Assembly (NCBI RefSeq): GCF_000172555.1
Contig: NZ_ABOX02000005.1
Location: forward strand, 62,001-126,000
Direction: 5' to 3'
Length of the DNA: 64,000 nucleotides
Source of the DNA: Pedosphaera parvula Ellin514
Lineage (GTDB): Bacteria > Verrucomicrobiota > Verrucomicrobiia > Limisphaerales > Pedosphaeraceae
This document shows, one piece after another, positions 44,743 through 54,014 of this stretch (within the stretch, counting starts at the first letter, position 1; every line of letters starts with the position of its first letter). Both the position numbers and the translations under genes were made by a program. The notes under the pieces were generated by a model. It ran no database searches, was not told where the DNA came from, and saw nothing but the letters and a program-made list of their open reading frames with translations.

Positions 44743-44996
44743 TTCCTTACCGGCACGGTGGCAGGTTCAGGCAGGGTTGTCGACCGTTAGTTTAGGCGAG
44801 AATCACGGAGCTTTGCCGGTGCATGAAACGAACGAGCCACTTGATTTTTAGTGATTTTTGCCCAGGCATGACCATAACATTTAGAGTCAAATTATTCCTT
44901 GTGTGATGCAAATATTACATACTTCACAATCAGGTCCGGCTTGGGCCGTTTACGACTGAGGAGGTCAGGGCCAGACTGGCGAGTGGCGAAGTTCTT

Positions 44997-45506
44997 ATGA
45001 GCGATCCGGCCTGGCATGACGGCTTAACCGGGTGGGTGCCGTTGAAAGATGTGCTGGCCTGGTCTGCCCAGTCGATTACACCTCCACTTCTGCCAGTTCG
45101 AAATTCCATTCATTGGCCTGGATTGGTGGTTTTGGGATTGGCCGTTTTCGCACTGCTGTTCCTTGCGGTTCTCATATCCCTTGTTTCGAATGGAAAATCT
45201 GCCGGAAGTGCAGGCGGTGTGGAATTCATGTATGAAACAGGTGCGATTTTTGTTTTCTTTCTGATTTCAGCCCTGGCCGGCATTGTAGTTTCCCTGGTGG
45301 GAATTTTCGTTTTACGGGCCAGAAACCATATGAACATCGGCGGGTTCTGCGCGAATGCGTTTTTAATATTGTTCTTCGTGGTGAGCCTGGCGACGGGTGT
45401 ATTCCGCAAGAATGAAATACCACCTTCCCGGGATCGGGATGCATCGCAATACTGGCTCACCAACCTGCCGGGCGGATCGGTTGCCAAAACGAATCAGCAT
45501 TCCTGA
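44997..45506 (+). CDS. GYF_2-domain membrane protein, N-terminus apparently frameshifted
   Basis: From ATG 44997 the product has 169 residues, with only the last part of a GYF_2 domain (AWHDGLTGWVPLKDVLAW) and then three or four membrane helices of DUF4190-like type. Reading upstream in the same frame gives ILHNQVRLGPFTTEEVRARL and ASGEVL without a start codon. An ATG at 44907 (MQI) is one base out of frame. Removing one T of the TT at 44916-44917 would give MQIYILHNQVRLGPFTTEEV, a perfect GYF_2 start. So the gene is likely 44907-45506 with a one-base insertion. GYF_2 domains bind proline-rich peptides. The next gene is a longer paralogue. Confidence 0.7.
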   Translation: MSDPAWHDGLTGWVPLKDVLAWSAQSITPPLLPVRNSIHWPGLVVLGLAVFALLFLAVLISLVSNGKSAGSAGGVEFMYETGAIFVFFLISALAGIVVSLVGIFVLRARNHMNIGGFCANAFLILFFVVSLATGVFRKNEIPPSRDRDASQYWLTNLPGGSVAKTNQHS

Positions 45507-45654
45507 TTCAGAGGGTCGGCGATCTAAAGACAACGTGGCAGGGAGAGTCAAAAAATCTGGCATTCAAGCCGGGAATAGGTGTAGAACTTTGATGTTGTAC
45601 GGGAGCAGCAAGAGAAAATTGCTTCGTGCTGAAAAAACCAAATAGCAAATTCAC

Positions 45655-48279
45655 ATGGAAATCCACATCCGAAGAGGCGCGCAGAAGCTGGGGGCTTTTC
45701 CTTTGGAGGAAGTCAGAACCAAATTGGCCACGGGCGAGCTAAAGCTGGATGACCTGGCATGGCATCTTGGTCTGAGTGATTGGATCCCATTGGGCGCTTT
45801 AATTGCCGCAGCCACTTCCAGTACTTCCCGGGCCGGGAAACATGCGGTTCCAGGTCTTATCTCATCTGTGCTGGCGTTGACGGCTATTGCCGGACTGCTG
45901 GTCACGCTGGTGCTTTTGCCTGAGCTTACCCGAACTGGAAATACAAACGGCCGGGGAACAGCTTACGTGCTGGCTGGAATGGTGAACGTTTATATTTTGA
46001 TGGGGACGTTTTTGGGCATCGTTCTCGGGATCATTGGTTGTTTTTCTGCAAAATTCAAAAAAACCTGGAGTGTGGTTGGGTTGATCGTGAACATTTTGGT
46101 TTTTGCCACTGCTGCTTCCGTGATGGGGACGAAGGGATATGCCGCTTTTAAGAGTTATCAGAATCGACAAACCAGTAATCGTTACTATTCGCGACCGGCT
46201 GATGCCAGCACCGGCCCCATCATCTTTCCTGCGGGAGCCACCACGGTCGAAGACCACATGCAGTTGGTTCGCAAATGGTATGAGGTGAAGTGGATTGAAG
46301 CTTACAAGACGGTTGGCTTGCACGATCCCAAATGGGATGAGCCGGCGTTGAAGCTGATCACCGAAGCCTCCAGGATCAACCTGGGTGATCCAACTACCAT
46401 GACGGAATTGGAACGCTTCCAATTGGCTCAACGTGTGCTGGAGTTGGGTTGCAAAGATCCGTTGGTTCTCTTTCTCTGCGCCAGATACCAGATGGAAGCG
46501 CAGGCCGGAGACGAATTATTCCAAAAGGCCGCCGCAGGCATGAAGGTCGCGGCCTATGCTCCGAGTGTAAAGTTTTGCTGGAACCTTGAGTTGGCGCATC
46601 GGGCGCAGGGTTGGCATAGGAACCAGGCGCTTTTGGAGGTGGACAATCAAAACGTGGCCCTGCTGGCCGTCATGCTTAAAGAAAAGGAGTTTAACAAGAG
46701 TGATATGTCAGTGCTTAAGGACTGCATCATGGAAGGGTACGGCGCGAATTTCTTTGATAGGAGGAAGGATGCTGTCTGCAACACGCTGGAGTCGACGCCC
46801 GGAGCGGAACCGTGGCTCGTGCACTATGCGCGCGGCGTTTTCTATGTGAAGAAAGCCTGGGAAGCGCGCGGCAGCGGCACGTCCGGCAGTGTTACCGACG
46901 AAGGCTGGCGCGGTTTCACTGATAATCTCAGCCGGGCTGAGAATGAATTGACGCAATCGTGGAAACTGAATCCGCAAGACCCTTCCGCGGCAACAGAAAT
47001 GATAGCTGTGGCCATGGGCCAAAACGTGGATGCGCGCAAAGATATGCGGCTTTGGTTTGATCGGGCTGTGGCTGCACAGATCGACTGTGCGGGCGCCTAT
47101 CACAGCTTGTTTTGGGGATTCAGGCCGCGCTGGTTTGGCAGCCATGAAGATATGCTGGCTCTGGGGCGTGCCTGTCTAAAGACCGGCCGTTATGACACCA
47201 AGGTTCCGCGACAATTCCTGACCATTGTAAAAGACATCTCCTCAGAGCAGGAGGACGATTATAATGCCATCTATCGGCGACCTGATGTGTATCGAGACCT
47301 GCAAATGATGTTTGATAATTACATCAAGGAACCGAAGAAGGCCCGCTGGAAGAAATATTATTTGTCGAATTATGCCGTAGTGGCTTACCACGCGGATGAC
47401 CTGGCCCAATGCCGCCGCTGCCTTGAGCAGTTGAACTATGTTTATGACGATGTTGCGCTGAATGAATGGAATGCCAATTGGGTGCCCAGCATCGACAAGG
47501 TTTGTGCGCTCACCGGTCCGGCCAGGGAAAAGGTGCAACAAGGAGAGGATGCCTACGAGTCCAACCAATTGAAGCGCGCGCAAGATCTTTTTGCCGAGGC
47601 GGAGGTGTTGGCCAAGGGTGATGAACATGGATTGAAATTCATTCGCAACCGAAGGGAAAACATAGGAATGGAATCGCTGCTCAAAAAGGGCGATTGGGTA
47701 AACTTCACCCCGCCGGCCGATTTTGCTGGTTGGAAGGCTGATGTCGGTGACTGGACGGTGAAGTCCAACAACGTTTTGGAAGTCAAGGGCGGGGTGAAAG
47801 GTATGATGATCAAATCTCTGGCCCGGGTCGGTCCGAACTTTGAAACCAAAGGAACAGTTGAATTTGTTTCGAGCACAACCGGGGACGAGCAGGCTGGGGT
47901 GACGTTTGGTTGTCCAGACCTGGAGCGAAATGATTGGGAGAGCTTTCGGATCAAGAAAACCAAAAAGGAAGGGCAGGTCGCCTATTTCTCCCAACATTTT
48001 TACCTGGGCGAGAAGCCGACCAAAATACAGGTGCTGACCACCAATACTTTTCATATACAAGTCTGGCAGGGGAGCCTGAATGCCTACGTTAACGGGGTGA
48101 AGATCATTTCCGATTTTCGGCCTGCGGATAAGAGCGGCCTGGTCGACTACCCGGATGCTCTTGTTGGCTTGGGCGGTTACTCTGACCAGAATGAGTTTGT
48201 GGTCCGGTACTGCGGTACACAATTGCGGCGTCTTACCGCCCCGCCGACGAATCCATATGCTTTTCATTTGAGTCAGTAG
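45655..48279 (+). CDS. GYF_2-DUF4190-like membrane protein with large C-terminal region
   Basis: The protein has 874 residues. An N-terminal GYF_2 domain (MEIHIRRGAQKLGAFPLEEV; DLAWHLGLSDWIPL) is followed by three membrane helices (about 70-165: LISSVLALTAIAGLLVTLVL; LGIVLGIIGCFSA). A helical region of about 450 residues comes next, resembling TPR or DUF4034-like solenoids (AWEARGSGTSGSVTDEGWRG). A C-terminal beta-sandwich (about 690-870; FETKGTVEFVSSTTGDEQAG) looks like a DUF1080/LamG-type fold. It is membrane-anchored; the soluble part faces one side only, which side is unclear. It belongs with the preceding shorter GYF_2 gene. The function is unknown. Confidence 0.7.
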   Translation: MEIHIRRGAQKLGAFPLEEVRTKLATGELKLDDLAWHLGLSDWIPLGALIAAATSSTSRAGKHAVPGLISSVLALTAIAGLLVTLVLLPELTRTGNTNGRGTAYVLAGMVNVYILMGTFLGIVLGIIGCFSAKFKKTWSVVGLIVNILVFATAASVMGTKGYAAFKSYQNRQTSNRYYSRPADASTGPIIFPAGATTVEDHMQLVRKWYEVKWIEAYKTVGLHDPKWDEPALKLITEASRINLGDPTTMTELERFQLAQRVLELGCKDPLVLFLCARYQMEAQAGDELFQKAAAGMKVAAYAPSVKFCWNLELAHRAQGWHRNQALLEVDNQNVALLAVMLKEKEFNKSDMSVLKDCIMEGYGANFFDRRKDAVCNTLESTPGAEPWLVHYARGVFYVKKAWEARGSGTSGSVTDEGWRGFTDNLSRAENELTQSWKLNPQDPSAATEMIAVAMGQNVDARKDMRLWFDRAVAAQIDCAGAYHSLFWGFRPRWFGSHEDMLALGRACLKTGRYDTKVPRQFLTIVKDISSEQEDDYNAIYRRPDVYRDLQMMFDNYIKEPKKARWKKYYLSNYAVVAYHADDLAQCRRCLEQLNYVYDDVALNEWNANWVPSIDKVCALTGPAREKVQQGEDAYESNQLKRAQDLFAEAEVLAKGDEHGLKFIRNRRENIGMESLLKKGDWVNFTPPADFAGWKADVGDWTVKSNNVLEVKGGVKGMMIKSLARVGPNFETKGTVEFVSSTTGDEQAGVTFGCPDLERNDWESFRIKKTKKEGQVAYFSQHFYLGEKPTKIQVLTTNTFHIQVWQGSLNAYVNGVKIISDFRPADKSGLVDYPDALVGLGGYSDQNEFVVRYCGTQLRRLTAPPTNPYAFHLSQ

Positions 48280-48560
48280 GTGGTTTAAGTCGCCATAAAA
48301 TAACTTTTCAAAGGCGATTGTAGCATCTGGATGCGAGAGCAAGCCGGTGGTTGTAATAATGTATAAAGCCCGTATGAACAGATGCTTGCGTTGGTATTGG
48401 TGGGTGCTTTTCATCTTTTTTCCAAAGAAAATGAAAATTTCTCAAAAAATAATGTCGGATTTCTCTTTTGATGGCCATTAATAAGCAGATGCAAGCGTTG
48501 GCAGACGCGGAATTGCTTGGCTAATATATAGCCCGGCAATCAGACGAGGCCTTTGAGACG

Positions 48561-49949
48561 TTGGTACAACGCCACGTGAACTTGGTCTATTCCGCAGCTT
48601 TACGGCAGGTCCGCATTCCGCATCTCGCCGAGGAGGTGACTCAGGCTGTTTTCATAGTTTTAGCGAGAAAGGCGCCTGAGTTAAAAGAGGGAACGGTTCT
48701 CTCTGGCTGGTTGTATCGCACGGCGCGATTTGTGGCTGCGGATGCCTTGAAGGCGGAAATCCGACGTCAACGCCGGGAACAAGAAGTCATGGAAATGGGG
48801 AGAACAATTGATGCGCGGGAATCTGAGTGGATGCAAATCGCTCCACTGCTTGACGAGGCCATGAGCGTCCTCGGCGAGAAAGACCGCAATCTGATTGTGT
48901 TGAGATTTTTTGAGCAAAAACCGCTCAAGGAGGTGGGAATTGCACTGGGGATCGACCCGGACACGGCGCAGAAGCGTATCTCTCGCGCAGTGGATAAGCT
49001 GCGCCACGTTTTATTAAAACGTGGCGCAGCCGTCTCTGCAGTTGCGCTTGTGGGCGTTTTAACGGCCAACGCCGTTCAAGCCGCGCCGGTGGGACTTGCA
49101 TCTTCAGCGGCAGCGGTGGCTGCAGCGAAAGGACTGGCAGCAACGGGTTCCACTTTGGCACTCGCTAATGGGGCGATGAAAGGGATGTGGTGGTTGAAGA
49201 TCAAGGCACTGGCAGGCTTATGCGTGGGCTTACTTTTTGTGGGAGGAGGCACCGCCATAGCGATTAATCAGATTGGCAAACATCCTGCCAAGGACGGTAT
49301 TATTTGGAGTCTTGCCCCATACAAAGTATTAGATCGGGAGCCGGAAGTAATTGAGATCAGAGAAACCACCAAGTGGCCGGATCAAGGCGGTGCCTGGCAG
49401 GAGGATGATAATCGTGTTTTATCGTTGGGCGAGCCAATCAGGTTCCTTTATGCCTGGGCATATGATGAAAGTTTGGCCCGAATGATCATGCCTGCCAACG
49501 CTCCTACCAACAGGTTTGATTTTTTGGTGGGAATTAAAGCGAACCAAAAAGCAGAGTTTCAAAAAGCATTGAAGGAAAAGTTTGGATTTGAAGCGAAGCA
49601 TGAGCGGCGTGAGGTGGCGGCTTTGAGCCTCGTTGTCAGTCGGCCGGCGGCCGGACTTAAAATAAACACTGGTGGTGAGGGTGCTTCGGGCGCTTACAAA
49701 GACAGGCTTATCGTCCATAAAAGCCCCATGTCCGGTCTTACTTTTTGGCTGGAGGACTATTTTCGCATGCCTGTTGTCGATAAAACTGGGCTTACCAATG
49801 TTTACGATATGGATTTGAACTGGGTCCAACCAGACAAAGAACCCGTGGACAAGGAGGCTTTGAAACGAGCTTTATTGGAGCAACTGGGTTTGGAGTTAAA
49901 GTCCGAGACGCAAGCAGTGAACATGCTCATCATCGAAAAAAGCAGGTAG
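48561..49949 (+). CDS. ECF-type sigma factor fused to a membrane-anchored C-terminal domain; natural start interrupted by a stop
   Basis: From TTG 48561 the product has 462 residues. Region 2 ([51 protein letters not shown]) and region 4 ([19 protein letters not shown]) are sigma-70. A membrane helix follows at about 215-240 ([20 protein letters not shown]). The C-terminal half (about 250-460) resembles the TIGR03435 soil-associated domain ([23 protein letters not shown]). The expected start is ATG 48471 in the same frame (MAINKQMQALADAELL), but codon 18 is TAA (48522-48524); then [18 protein letters not shown] continues in frame. Either the gene is inactivated, translation restarts at TTG 48561, or the base is an error. 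Such fusions may sense the periplasm. Confidence 0.8.
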   Translation: MVQRHVNLVYSAALRQVRIPHLAEEVTQAVFIVLARKAPELKEGTVLSGWLYRTARFVAADALKAEIRRQRREQEVMEMGRTIDARESEWMQIAPLLDEAMSVLGEKDRNLIVLRFFEQKPLKEVGIALGIDPDTAQKRISRAVDKLRHVLLKRGAAVSAVALVGVLTANAVQAAPVGLASSAAAVAAAKGLAATGSTLALANGAMKGMWWLKIKALAGLCVGLLFVGGGTAIAINQIGKHPAKDGIIWSLAPYKVLDREPEVIEIRETTKWPDQGGAWQEDDNRVLSLGEPIRFLYAWAYDESLARMIMPANAPTNRFDFLVGIKANQKAEFQKALKEKFGFEAKHERREVAALSLVVSRPAAGLKINTGGEGASGAYKDRLIVHKSPMSGLTFWLEDYFRMPVVDKTGLTNVYDMDLNWVQPDKEPVDKEALKRALLEQLGLELKSETQAVNMLIIEKSR

Positions 49950-49961
49950 ATCGTATAATTT

Positions 49962-50019
49962 CCTCCAGTTTCCGGCCTCCCAGGGAGGGGCGCAATGAGG
50001 AAGCTGGAGGTTTCTTTTT
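49962..50019 (+). terminator. Rho-independent terminator after the sigma-factor gene
   Basis: A long 12-bp stem (CCTCCAGTTTCC with GGAAGCTGGAGG, one G-T pair) encloses an inner CCTCCC/GGGAGG hairpin and is followed by TTTCTTTTT. It starts 13 bases after the stop. Confidence 0.8.
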
Positions 50020-50114
50020 GAAGCTGCCTCAAGTGAAAAAAGAATGAGCAAATGTTCCAATACGCTTGCCTGGAAACGAGGGTTTTTGCTTAGAATTATT
50101 TGGTCATCTAAGGT

Positions 50115-50867
50115 ATGCGTTACTCGTGTGGTCCAAAATTCATGGGAAGTCGACGCTCAGCATTTACGCTGATTGAACTCCTGGTCGTCATTGCCATCAT
50201 TGCGATCCTGGCGGGCTTGCTGCTTCCTGCCCTGGCCAGTGCAAAAGAAAAAGGGCGGCGGGTGGTGTGCAAGAATAATCTTCACCAGTTCTACCTGACG
50301 GTTCACTTGTACGGCGACGACAATAATGACACGATACCCTCGGGAATACGTGATAACGGTGACCAGGCAGCTTCGTTTATTCCTTCAGTAACGCGAACCG
50401 CGCTGGTGAGTTATGCCAATGGCGCGGAAAAATTTCTGGTCTGCCCCAACATGAGCGCATCTTTTCTTTGGGGAACAAACGGAGGCTTGTACACGCCAGG
50501 GATTGGCTATTCCATCGGCTATTTTTATCTTGGTGGTCACACCTTTACGCCCTGGCCGGCTTCAGGCGGCTATTCGAACTGGCTTTCACCTTGCAAGCTT
50601 ACGGATGACTCGTCTCTGACGCTGCTCGCGGATCTGAATGAATGGTCGCCTTTCCTGAAGTGGTCCAGAGCACCGCACGGGCCAAGGGGCGCCATTCTTC
50701 TTGGGGATCCATTCAATGGCCAGGCTACATCTGCAGCCGTTCGCTCCATTGGAGCGGCTGGGGGAAATGTCAGTTATCTGGACGGGGCCGTCGTATGGAA
50801 ACCGATACGGCAAATGGCCGATTATATCGATTCAGGTTTTAATACCGCATATCTGGGCTCCTGGTAG
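50115..50867 (+). CDS. Type II secretion/type IV pilus-like pseudopilin
   Basis: The protein has 250 residues. The prepilin signal [19 protein letters not shown] is at residues 12-30, and [20 protein letters not shown] follows. A start at the internal Met (MGSRRS) is also possible. The C-terminal block [20 protein letters not shown] has the Asp-Gly motif of the DUF1559-like family. Its promoter region lies behind the sigma-factor terminator, so it is transcribed on its own. The neighbours give no clue to its role beyond probable export and assembly. Confidence 0.86.
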   Translation: MRYSCGPKFMGSRRSAFTLIELLVVIAIIAILAGLLLPALASAKEKGRRVVCKNNLHQFYLTVHLYGDDNNDTIPSGIRDNGDQAASFIPSVTRTALVSYANGAEKFLVCPNMSASFLWGTNGGLYTPGIGYSIGYFYLGGHTFTPWPASGGYSNWLSPCKLTDDSSLTLLADLNEWSPFLKWSRAPHGPRGAILLGDPFNGQATSAAVRSIGAAGGNVSYLDGAVVWKPIRQMADYIDSGFNTAYLGSW

Positions 50868-50936
50868 GTAAAACACCACAAGACCGCTGGGGATCGCAGA
50901 AAATTTGACTGAGTCGGACATTACATTTGGTGTGTC

Positions 50937-51860
50937 TCAAGCAGCCACTTTTTCCTTCAGCTTTTTCAGCCATCCGGGAACCGCCTGGTAAGCGTCTTCG
51001 GCCGCTTCGTATTCGAGAGCAATGTAGCCTTGATAGTTGGCATCGCGGAGGATTTTAAGAACGCGGTCCAGGTCAGCCGGGCCTCTTTCCTGGTTGCGTG
51101 GCTTCATCTCGGTTTTGCAGTGCACGTTGATGGCGTAAGGAGCGCATTTCACGAGATCGCCATACGGATCATCCGTGTGATAATTCCCGGTATCGAGGTT
51201 TAAACCCATCCAAGGACTCTTGACTGCTTTAATCATGTCGAGAACATCCCTGGCCTCCGTGGTGATGCCCTGGTCATTTTCAAGGCCGAGGAAGACGCCT
51301 TTGGTCCCGGCGTAGTCGGCGCACTCTTCGAAACCTTCGATGCAGTTCTTTTTGGCTTCATCGATGGACATGTCTTTGACGGCACCGCCAAAGACCCGCA
51401 CGTAGGGTGCTCCAATGAACGCCGCAGTATCGATGAATTTTTTGGTCATCGCGATTTGCTCATCCCGTTTGGGCCCTTTGGGCAGGGTGAAGTTATTGCC
51501 CACAGAAGTTCCGCTGGGATGCACACCGCGCAAGTGCAGGTGGTGTTTTAGTTTGGCTAGATATTCTTCTGTAACCGGTTTAGGGAAGTAATAACCTGTG
51601 AGTTCTGCCGCGGAGAGACCTTGATCAGCGCAAAAGTCGACTAGATCAAACAAGGTTATCTTTTTGGCAGGATCCTTCTCGGTAAAATACTTTCGGAAGG
51701 AATATCCTACGAGACTAAGCGTCATTTTGGATTGGCCAGAACGCTTAAGAGGTTCAATCGCAAGAGCTTGTCGTGGGGCTGCCAACCCTGCGGCGGCCAC
51801 TCCGAGCCCGGCGGTGAGTGAAGTTTTTAGAAAGTCGCGGCGATTCCAAGCTTTGTTCAT
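50937..51860 (-). CDS. Tat-exported sugar phosphate isomerase/epimerase-like TIM barrel
   Basis: The start ATG 51860-51858 (MNKAWNRRDFLKTSLTAGLG) gives a twin-arginine signal and 307 residues; the ATG at 51884 is less likely. The AP_endonuc_2/xylose-isomerase-like barrel shows metal-ligand strands: FLGLENDQGI (Glu), WMGLNLDTGNYHTDDPYGDL (Asp, His), INVHCKTEM (His) and YIALEYEA (Glu). The substrate is unknown. It is related in layout to the gene at 12908 but is a different subfamily. A single gene, divergent from efp. Confidence 0.85.
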   Translation of the reverse strand: MNKAWNRRDFLKTSLTAGLGVAAAGLAAPRQALAIEPLKRSGQSKMTLSLVGYSFRKYFTEKDPAKKITLFDLVDFCADQGLSAAELTGYYFPKPVTEEYLAKLKHHLHLRGVHPSGTSVGNNFTLPKGPKRDEQIAMTKKFIDTAAFIGAPYVRVFGGAVKDMSIDEAKKNCIEGFEECADYAGTKGVFLGLENDQGITTEARDVLDMIKAVKSPWMGLNLDTGNYHTDDPYGDLVKCAPYAINVHCKTEMKPRNQERGPADLDRVLKILRDANYQGYIALEYEAAEDAYQAVPGWLKKLKEKVAA

Positions 51861-52078
51861 ATCGGTAAGACGAGTAAACACCAACCATCCATCAAGGAAA
51901 CAAAAATCTCTGCGGTCCGATCAAAGCAGATTAGGTTTCTATGGGATGGAGATTTGGCGTCTCCCCCGATATAAAACCGCGAGAACGGCTAACTCTGGGC
52001 TTGCAAACAGGGGCATTTTAGTTACCTTCCACGGTTCGCCGTCGCGGAAGCCACGGCCCAACCAATTTATAAGTATTT

Positions 52079-52636
52079 ATGGCAACAGCAAACGATCTTC
52101 GCCGTGGAATGGCGATCAATTATAATGGTGATATCTGCGTAGTTCTGGACAGCCAGCACCGCACGCCTGGCAACCTCCGCGCCTTTGTGCAGGCCAGCAT
52201 CCGCAGCATCCGCACGGGCAAATCCTCCGATGTCCGCTTCAGCTCGACCGAGAAAATCGAAGTCGTGCCGATGATGACGCGCAAGATGGAATATAGCTAT
52301 AAGGACCTGGAAGACTACGTCTTTTCCGACCCCGAAACCTATGAAACCGTCACCTTGCCCCCCGAGCTCGTAGGTGATGTGAAGAATTATCTCGTCGAAA
52401 ACGCGCAGGTCACCATGACCTTCGTGGAAGACAAGGCTGTTTCCCTGGAACTCCCCTCGAGCGTGGTCCTTACGGTGACTGATGCTCCGGAAGGCATTCG
52501 CGGTGACTCCGCGAACAACGTGCAAAAGTCAGTAACCATGGAGACCGGAATCGTGGTGCAGGCGCCTCTATTCATCAAGACCGGAGAAAAGCTCAAGATC
52601 GATACCCGCACCGGTAAATACATGGAACGGGCCTAA
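52079..52636 (+). CDS. efp: Translation elongation factor P
   Basis: The protein has 185 residues, full length, with the three EF-P domains: the KOW-like N-terminal domain to about 63, the OB domain (VVPMMTRKMEYSYKDLEDYV) and the C-terminal OB domain ending APLFIKTGEKLKIDTRTGKY. EF-P relieves ribosome stalling at polyproline stretches. The domain I loop that reaches the peptidyl-transferase centre reads TPGNLRAF. The residue aligned with the modified Lys34 of E. coli (PGKGQAF) is Asn32, with Arg34 two positions later. So the usual lysine (EpmA) or arginine (EarP) modification at that position cannot apply. A strong terminator follows. Confidence 0.93.
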   Translation: MATANDLRRGMAINYNGDICVVLDSQHRTPGNLRAFVQASIRSIRTGKSSDVRFSSTEKIEVVPMMTRKMEYSYKDLEDYVFSDPETYETVTLPPELVGDVKNYLVENAQVTMTFVEDKAVSLELPSSVVLTVTDAPEGIRGDSANNVQKSVTMETGIVVQAPLFIKTGEKLKIDTRTGKYMERA

Positions 52637-52669
52637 GCGGCATTGTTTATCCTGGGTAGTTTTTAATTT

Positions 52670-52695
52670 AAAAGCCCGCCTTCTGGCGGGCTTTT
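52670..52695 (+). terminator. Rho-independent terminator after efp
   Basis: AAAAGCCCGCC / GGCGGGCTTTT is an 11-bp perfect stem with a TTCT loop, 33 bases after the stop. Its symmetric A and T tracts may serve both strands, including the convergent kinase gene. Confidence 0.93.
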
Positions 52696-52728
52696 GCTTT
52701 GGAAATCTGCAACTGGCAATGGTGCCCC

Positions 52729-53778
52729 TTAATCCACAATATCCATTTTTGGGCGGAGGCCGTACTTTTTAGCCAGAGCCAGGCACGCGTTTAGCGACTT
52801 CATGCCTTCCGTGCAGGTTGGATGGGCCAGTGAAGCGGCGGCGGCGCAGACACCGAGCAGCAGGCAGCGTTGCAAATCCCACCCTTCATGCAGGCCGAAC
52901 AGAGTTCCGGCACAGAATGCATCCCCAGCGCCGGCAGTTCCCAAGATGTAATTCGCCGGCAATCTCAGAGAGGATTGCCAGACATCTTCACCCATGCGTG
53001 TCCGGGCAAAGCCCCCTTCGGGGAAGTGAATGACAACTATTTCGCGTACGCCTTGCTGAAGCAGCGCCCCGGCTGCGTGGCGAAGGGCAACCGTATCCAG
53101 TTTGCCGTCAGCCTGGCGAATTTTGAATCCCGTGGTCTTACCAGCCTCGATTTCATTCAGGATGCAATAATCCACATGCTTCAATGCAGGATTAACAATC
53201 TTGGCGAAGCGATCGCTATCCTCGCTGACGACATCAACGCTGGTCTTCAGGCCGGCGTTCTGGGCGGCGGCGAGCAGGCGGGCTGCCTTGGTCCCGTACT
53301 TGGCATCAGGTGCGTCCATTGCATCCAGCAGGAGCAGGTATCCCAAATGGAAAATGCGGGCCTTGGTCTTTGAAAAGTCCAGGTCTTGACCATGCCATAG
53401 GGCATTGGCTCCCCGGGCGTGAAAGAAAGTGCGATGTCCGCAGCCCTTTTCCGTCATGACGTCGGTGTAGGAGGTGGGTGCCTTCTTCGTGACATCGAGG
53501 AACTTCGTATCGATCTTGTTGTCACGGCAATCCTGCAGGATTTCCCTGCCGAGGGAGTCATCCCCGACCAATCCGGCGGCGAAGAGCGGGAACGGAGCAC
53601 CCATCTTGGCAAGATCGATCAACACGTTGTAGGGAGCACCGCCGGTGCCCTGCGATTGGCTTCGGATATTGGCCAATTGCTCGCGCTGCGGGTAAACATC
53701 GATAATTTTTACCAGATCGATGATCCAGTTGCCGCCGCCGAGCAATCCAGAGCGGTTGGAGGAAGATTTAATTTTCAT
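52729..53778 (-). CDS. PfkB-family carbohydrate kinase
   Basis: The start ATG 53778-53776 (MKIKSSSNRSGLLGGGNWII) gives 349 residues. The ribokinase fold has GGGNWIIDLVKIIDVYP near the N-terminus, the substrate-binding SQGTGGAPYNVLIDLAKMGA and the C-terminal anion-hole/catalytic motif GTAGAGDAFCAGTLFG. It phosphorylates a sugar or related compound with ATP; fructose, ribose or 2-keto-3-deoxygluconate are all possible. It is convergent with efp and divergent from the PTS enzyme I gene. Confidence 0.85.
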   Translation of the reverse strand: MKIKSSSNRSGLLGGGNWIIDLVKIIDVYPQREQLANIRSQSQGTGGAPYNVLIDLAKMGAPFPLFAAGLVGDDSLGREILQDCRDNKIDTKFLDVTKKAPTSYTDVMTEKGCGHRTFFHARGANALWHGQDLDFSKTKARIFHLGYLLLLDAMDAPDAKYGTKAARLLAAAQNAGLKTSVDVVSEDSDRFAKIVNPALKHVDYCILNEIEAGKTTGFKIRQADGKLDTVALRHAAGALLQQGVREIVVIHFPEGGFARTRMGEDVWQSSLRLPANYILGTAGAGDAFCAGTLFGLHEGWDLQRCLLLGVCAAAASLAHPTCTEGMKSLNACLALAKKYGLRPKMDIVD

Positions 53779-54014
53779 GATGATCGTAAATTCCTTTGAG
53801 GACACTACCGCACGGGTGCATACTTAGATTGAGAGTGCGCGAGCATGTCATCAGCCTATGATATCGCGCCTAGTGAATGAAATTAACAGGGCTTATGGCA
53901 AGAGATTTTTCCAGCCGGTTGGTCTGGGTACTTTCCTGCGGAGCAGGGGAGGGTGAATCGGGGTTGATTTAAGAATGTCTTTTCAAAAAGCCCGGATACT
54001 TGTAATGATTGCCC

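Noticed and set aside
47242-48414. Minus-strand frame of 390 codons
   Set aside because: It lies wholly across the GYF_2/TPR protein gene, has no motif or signal, and is a shadow frame.
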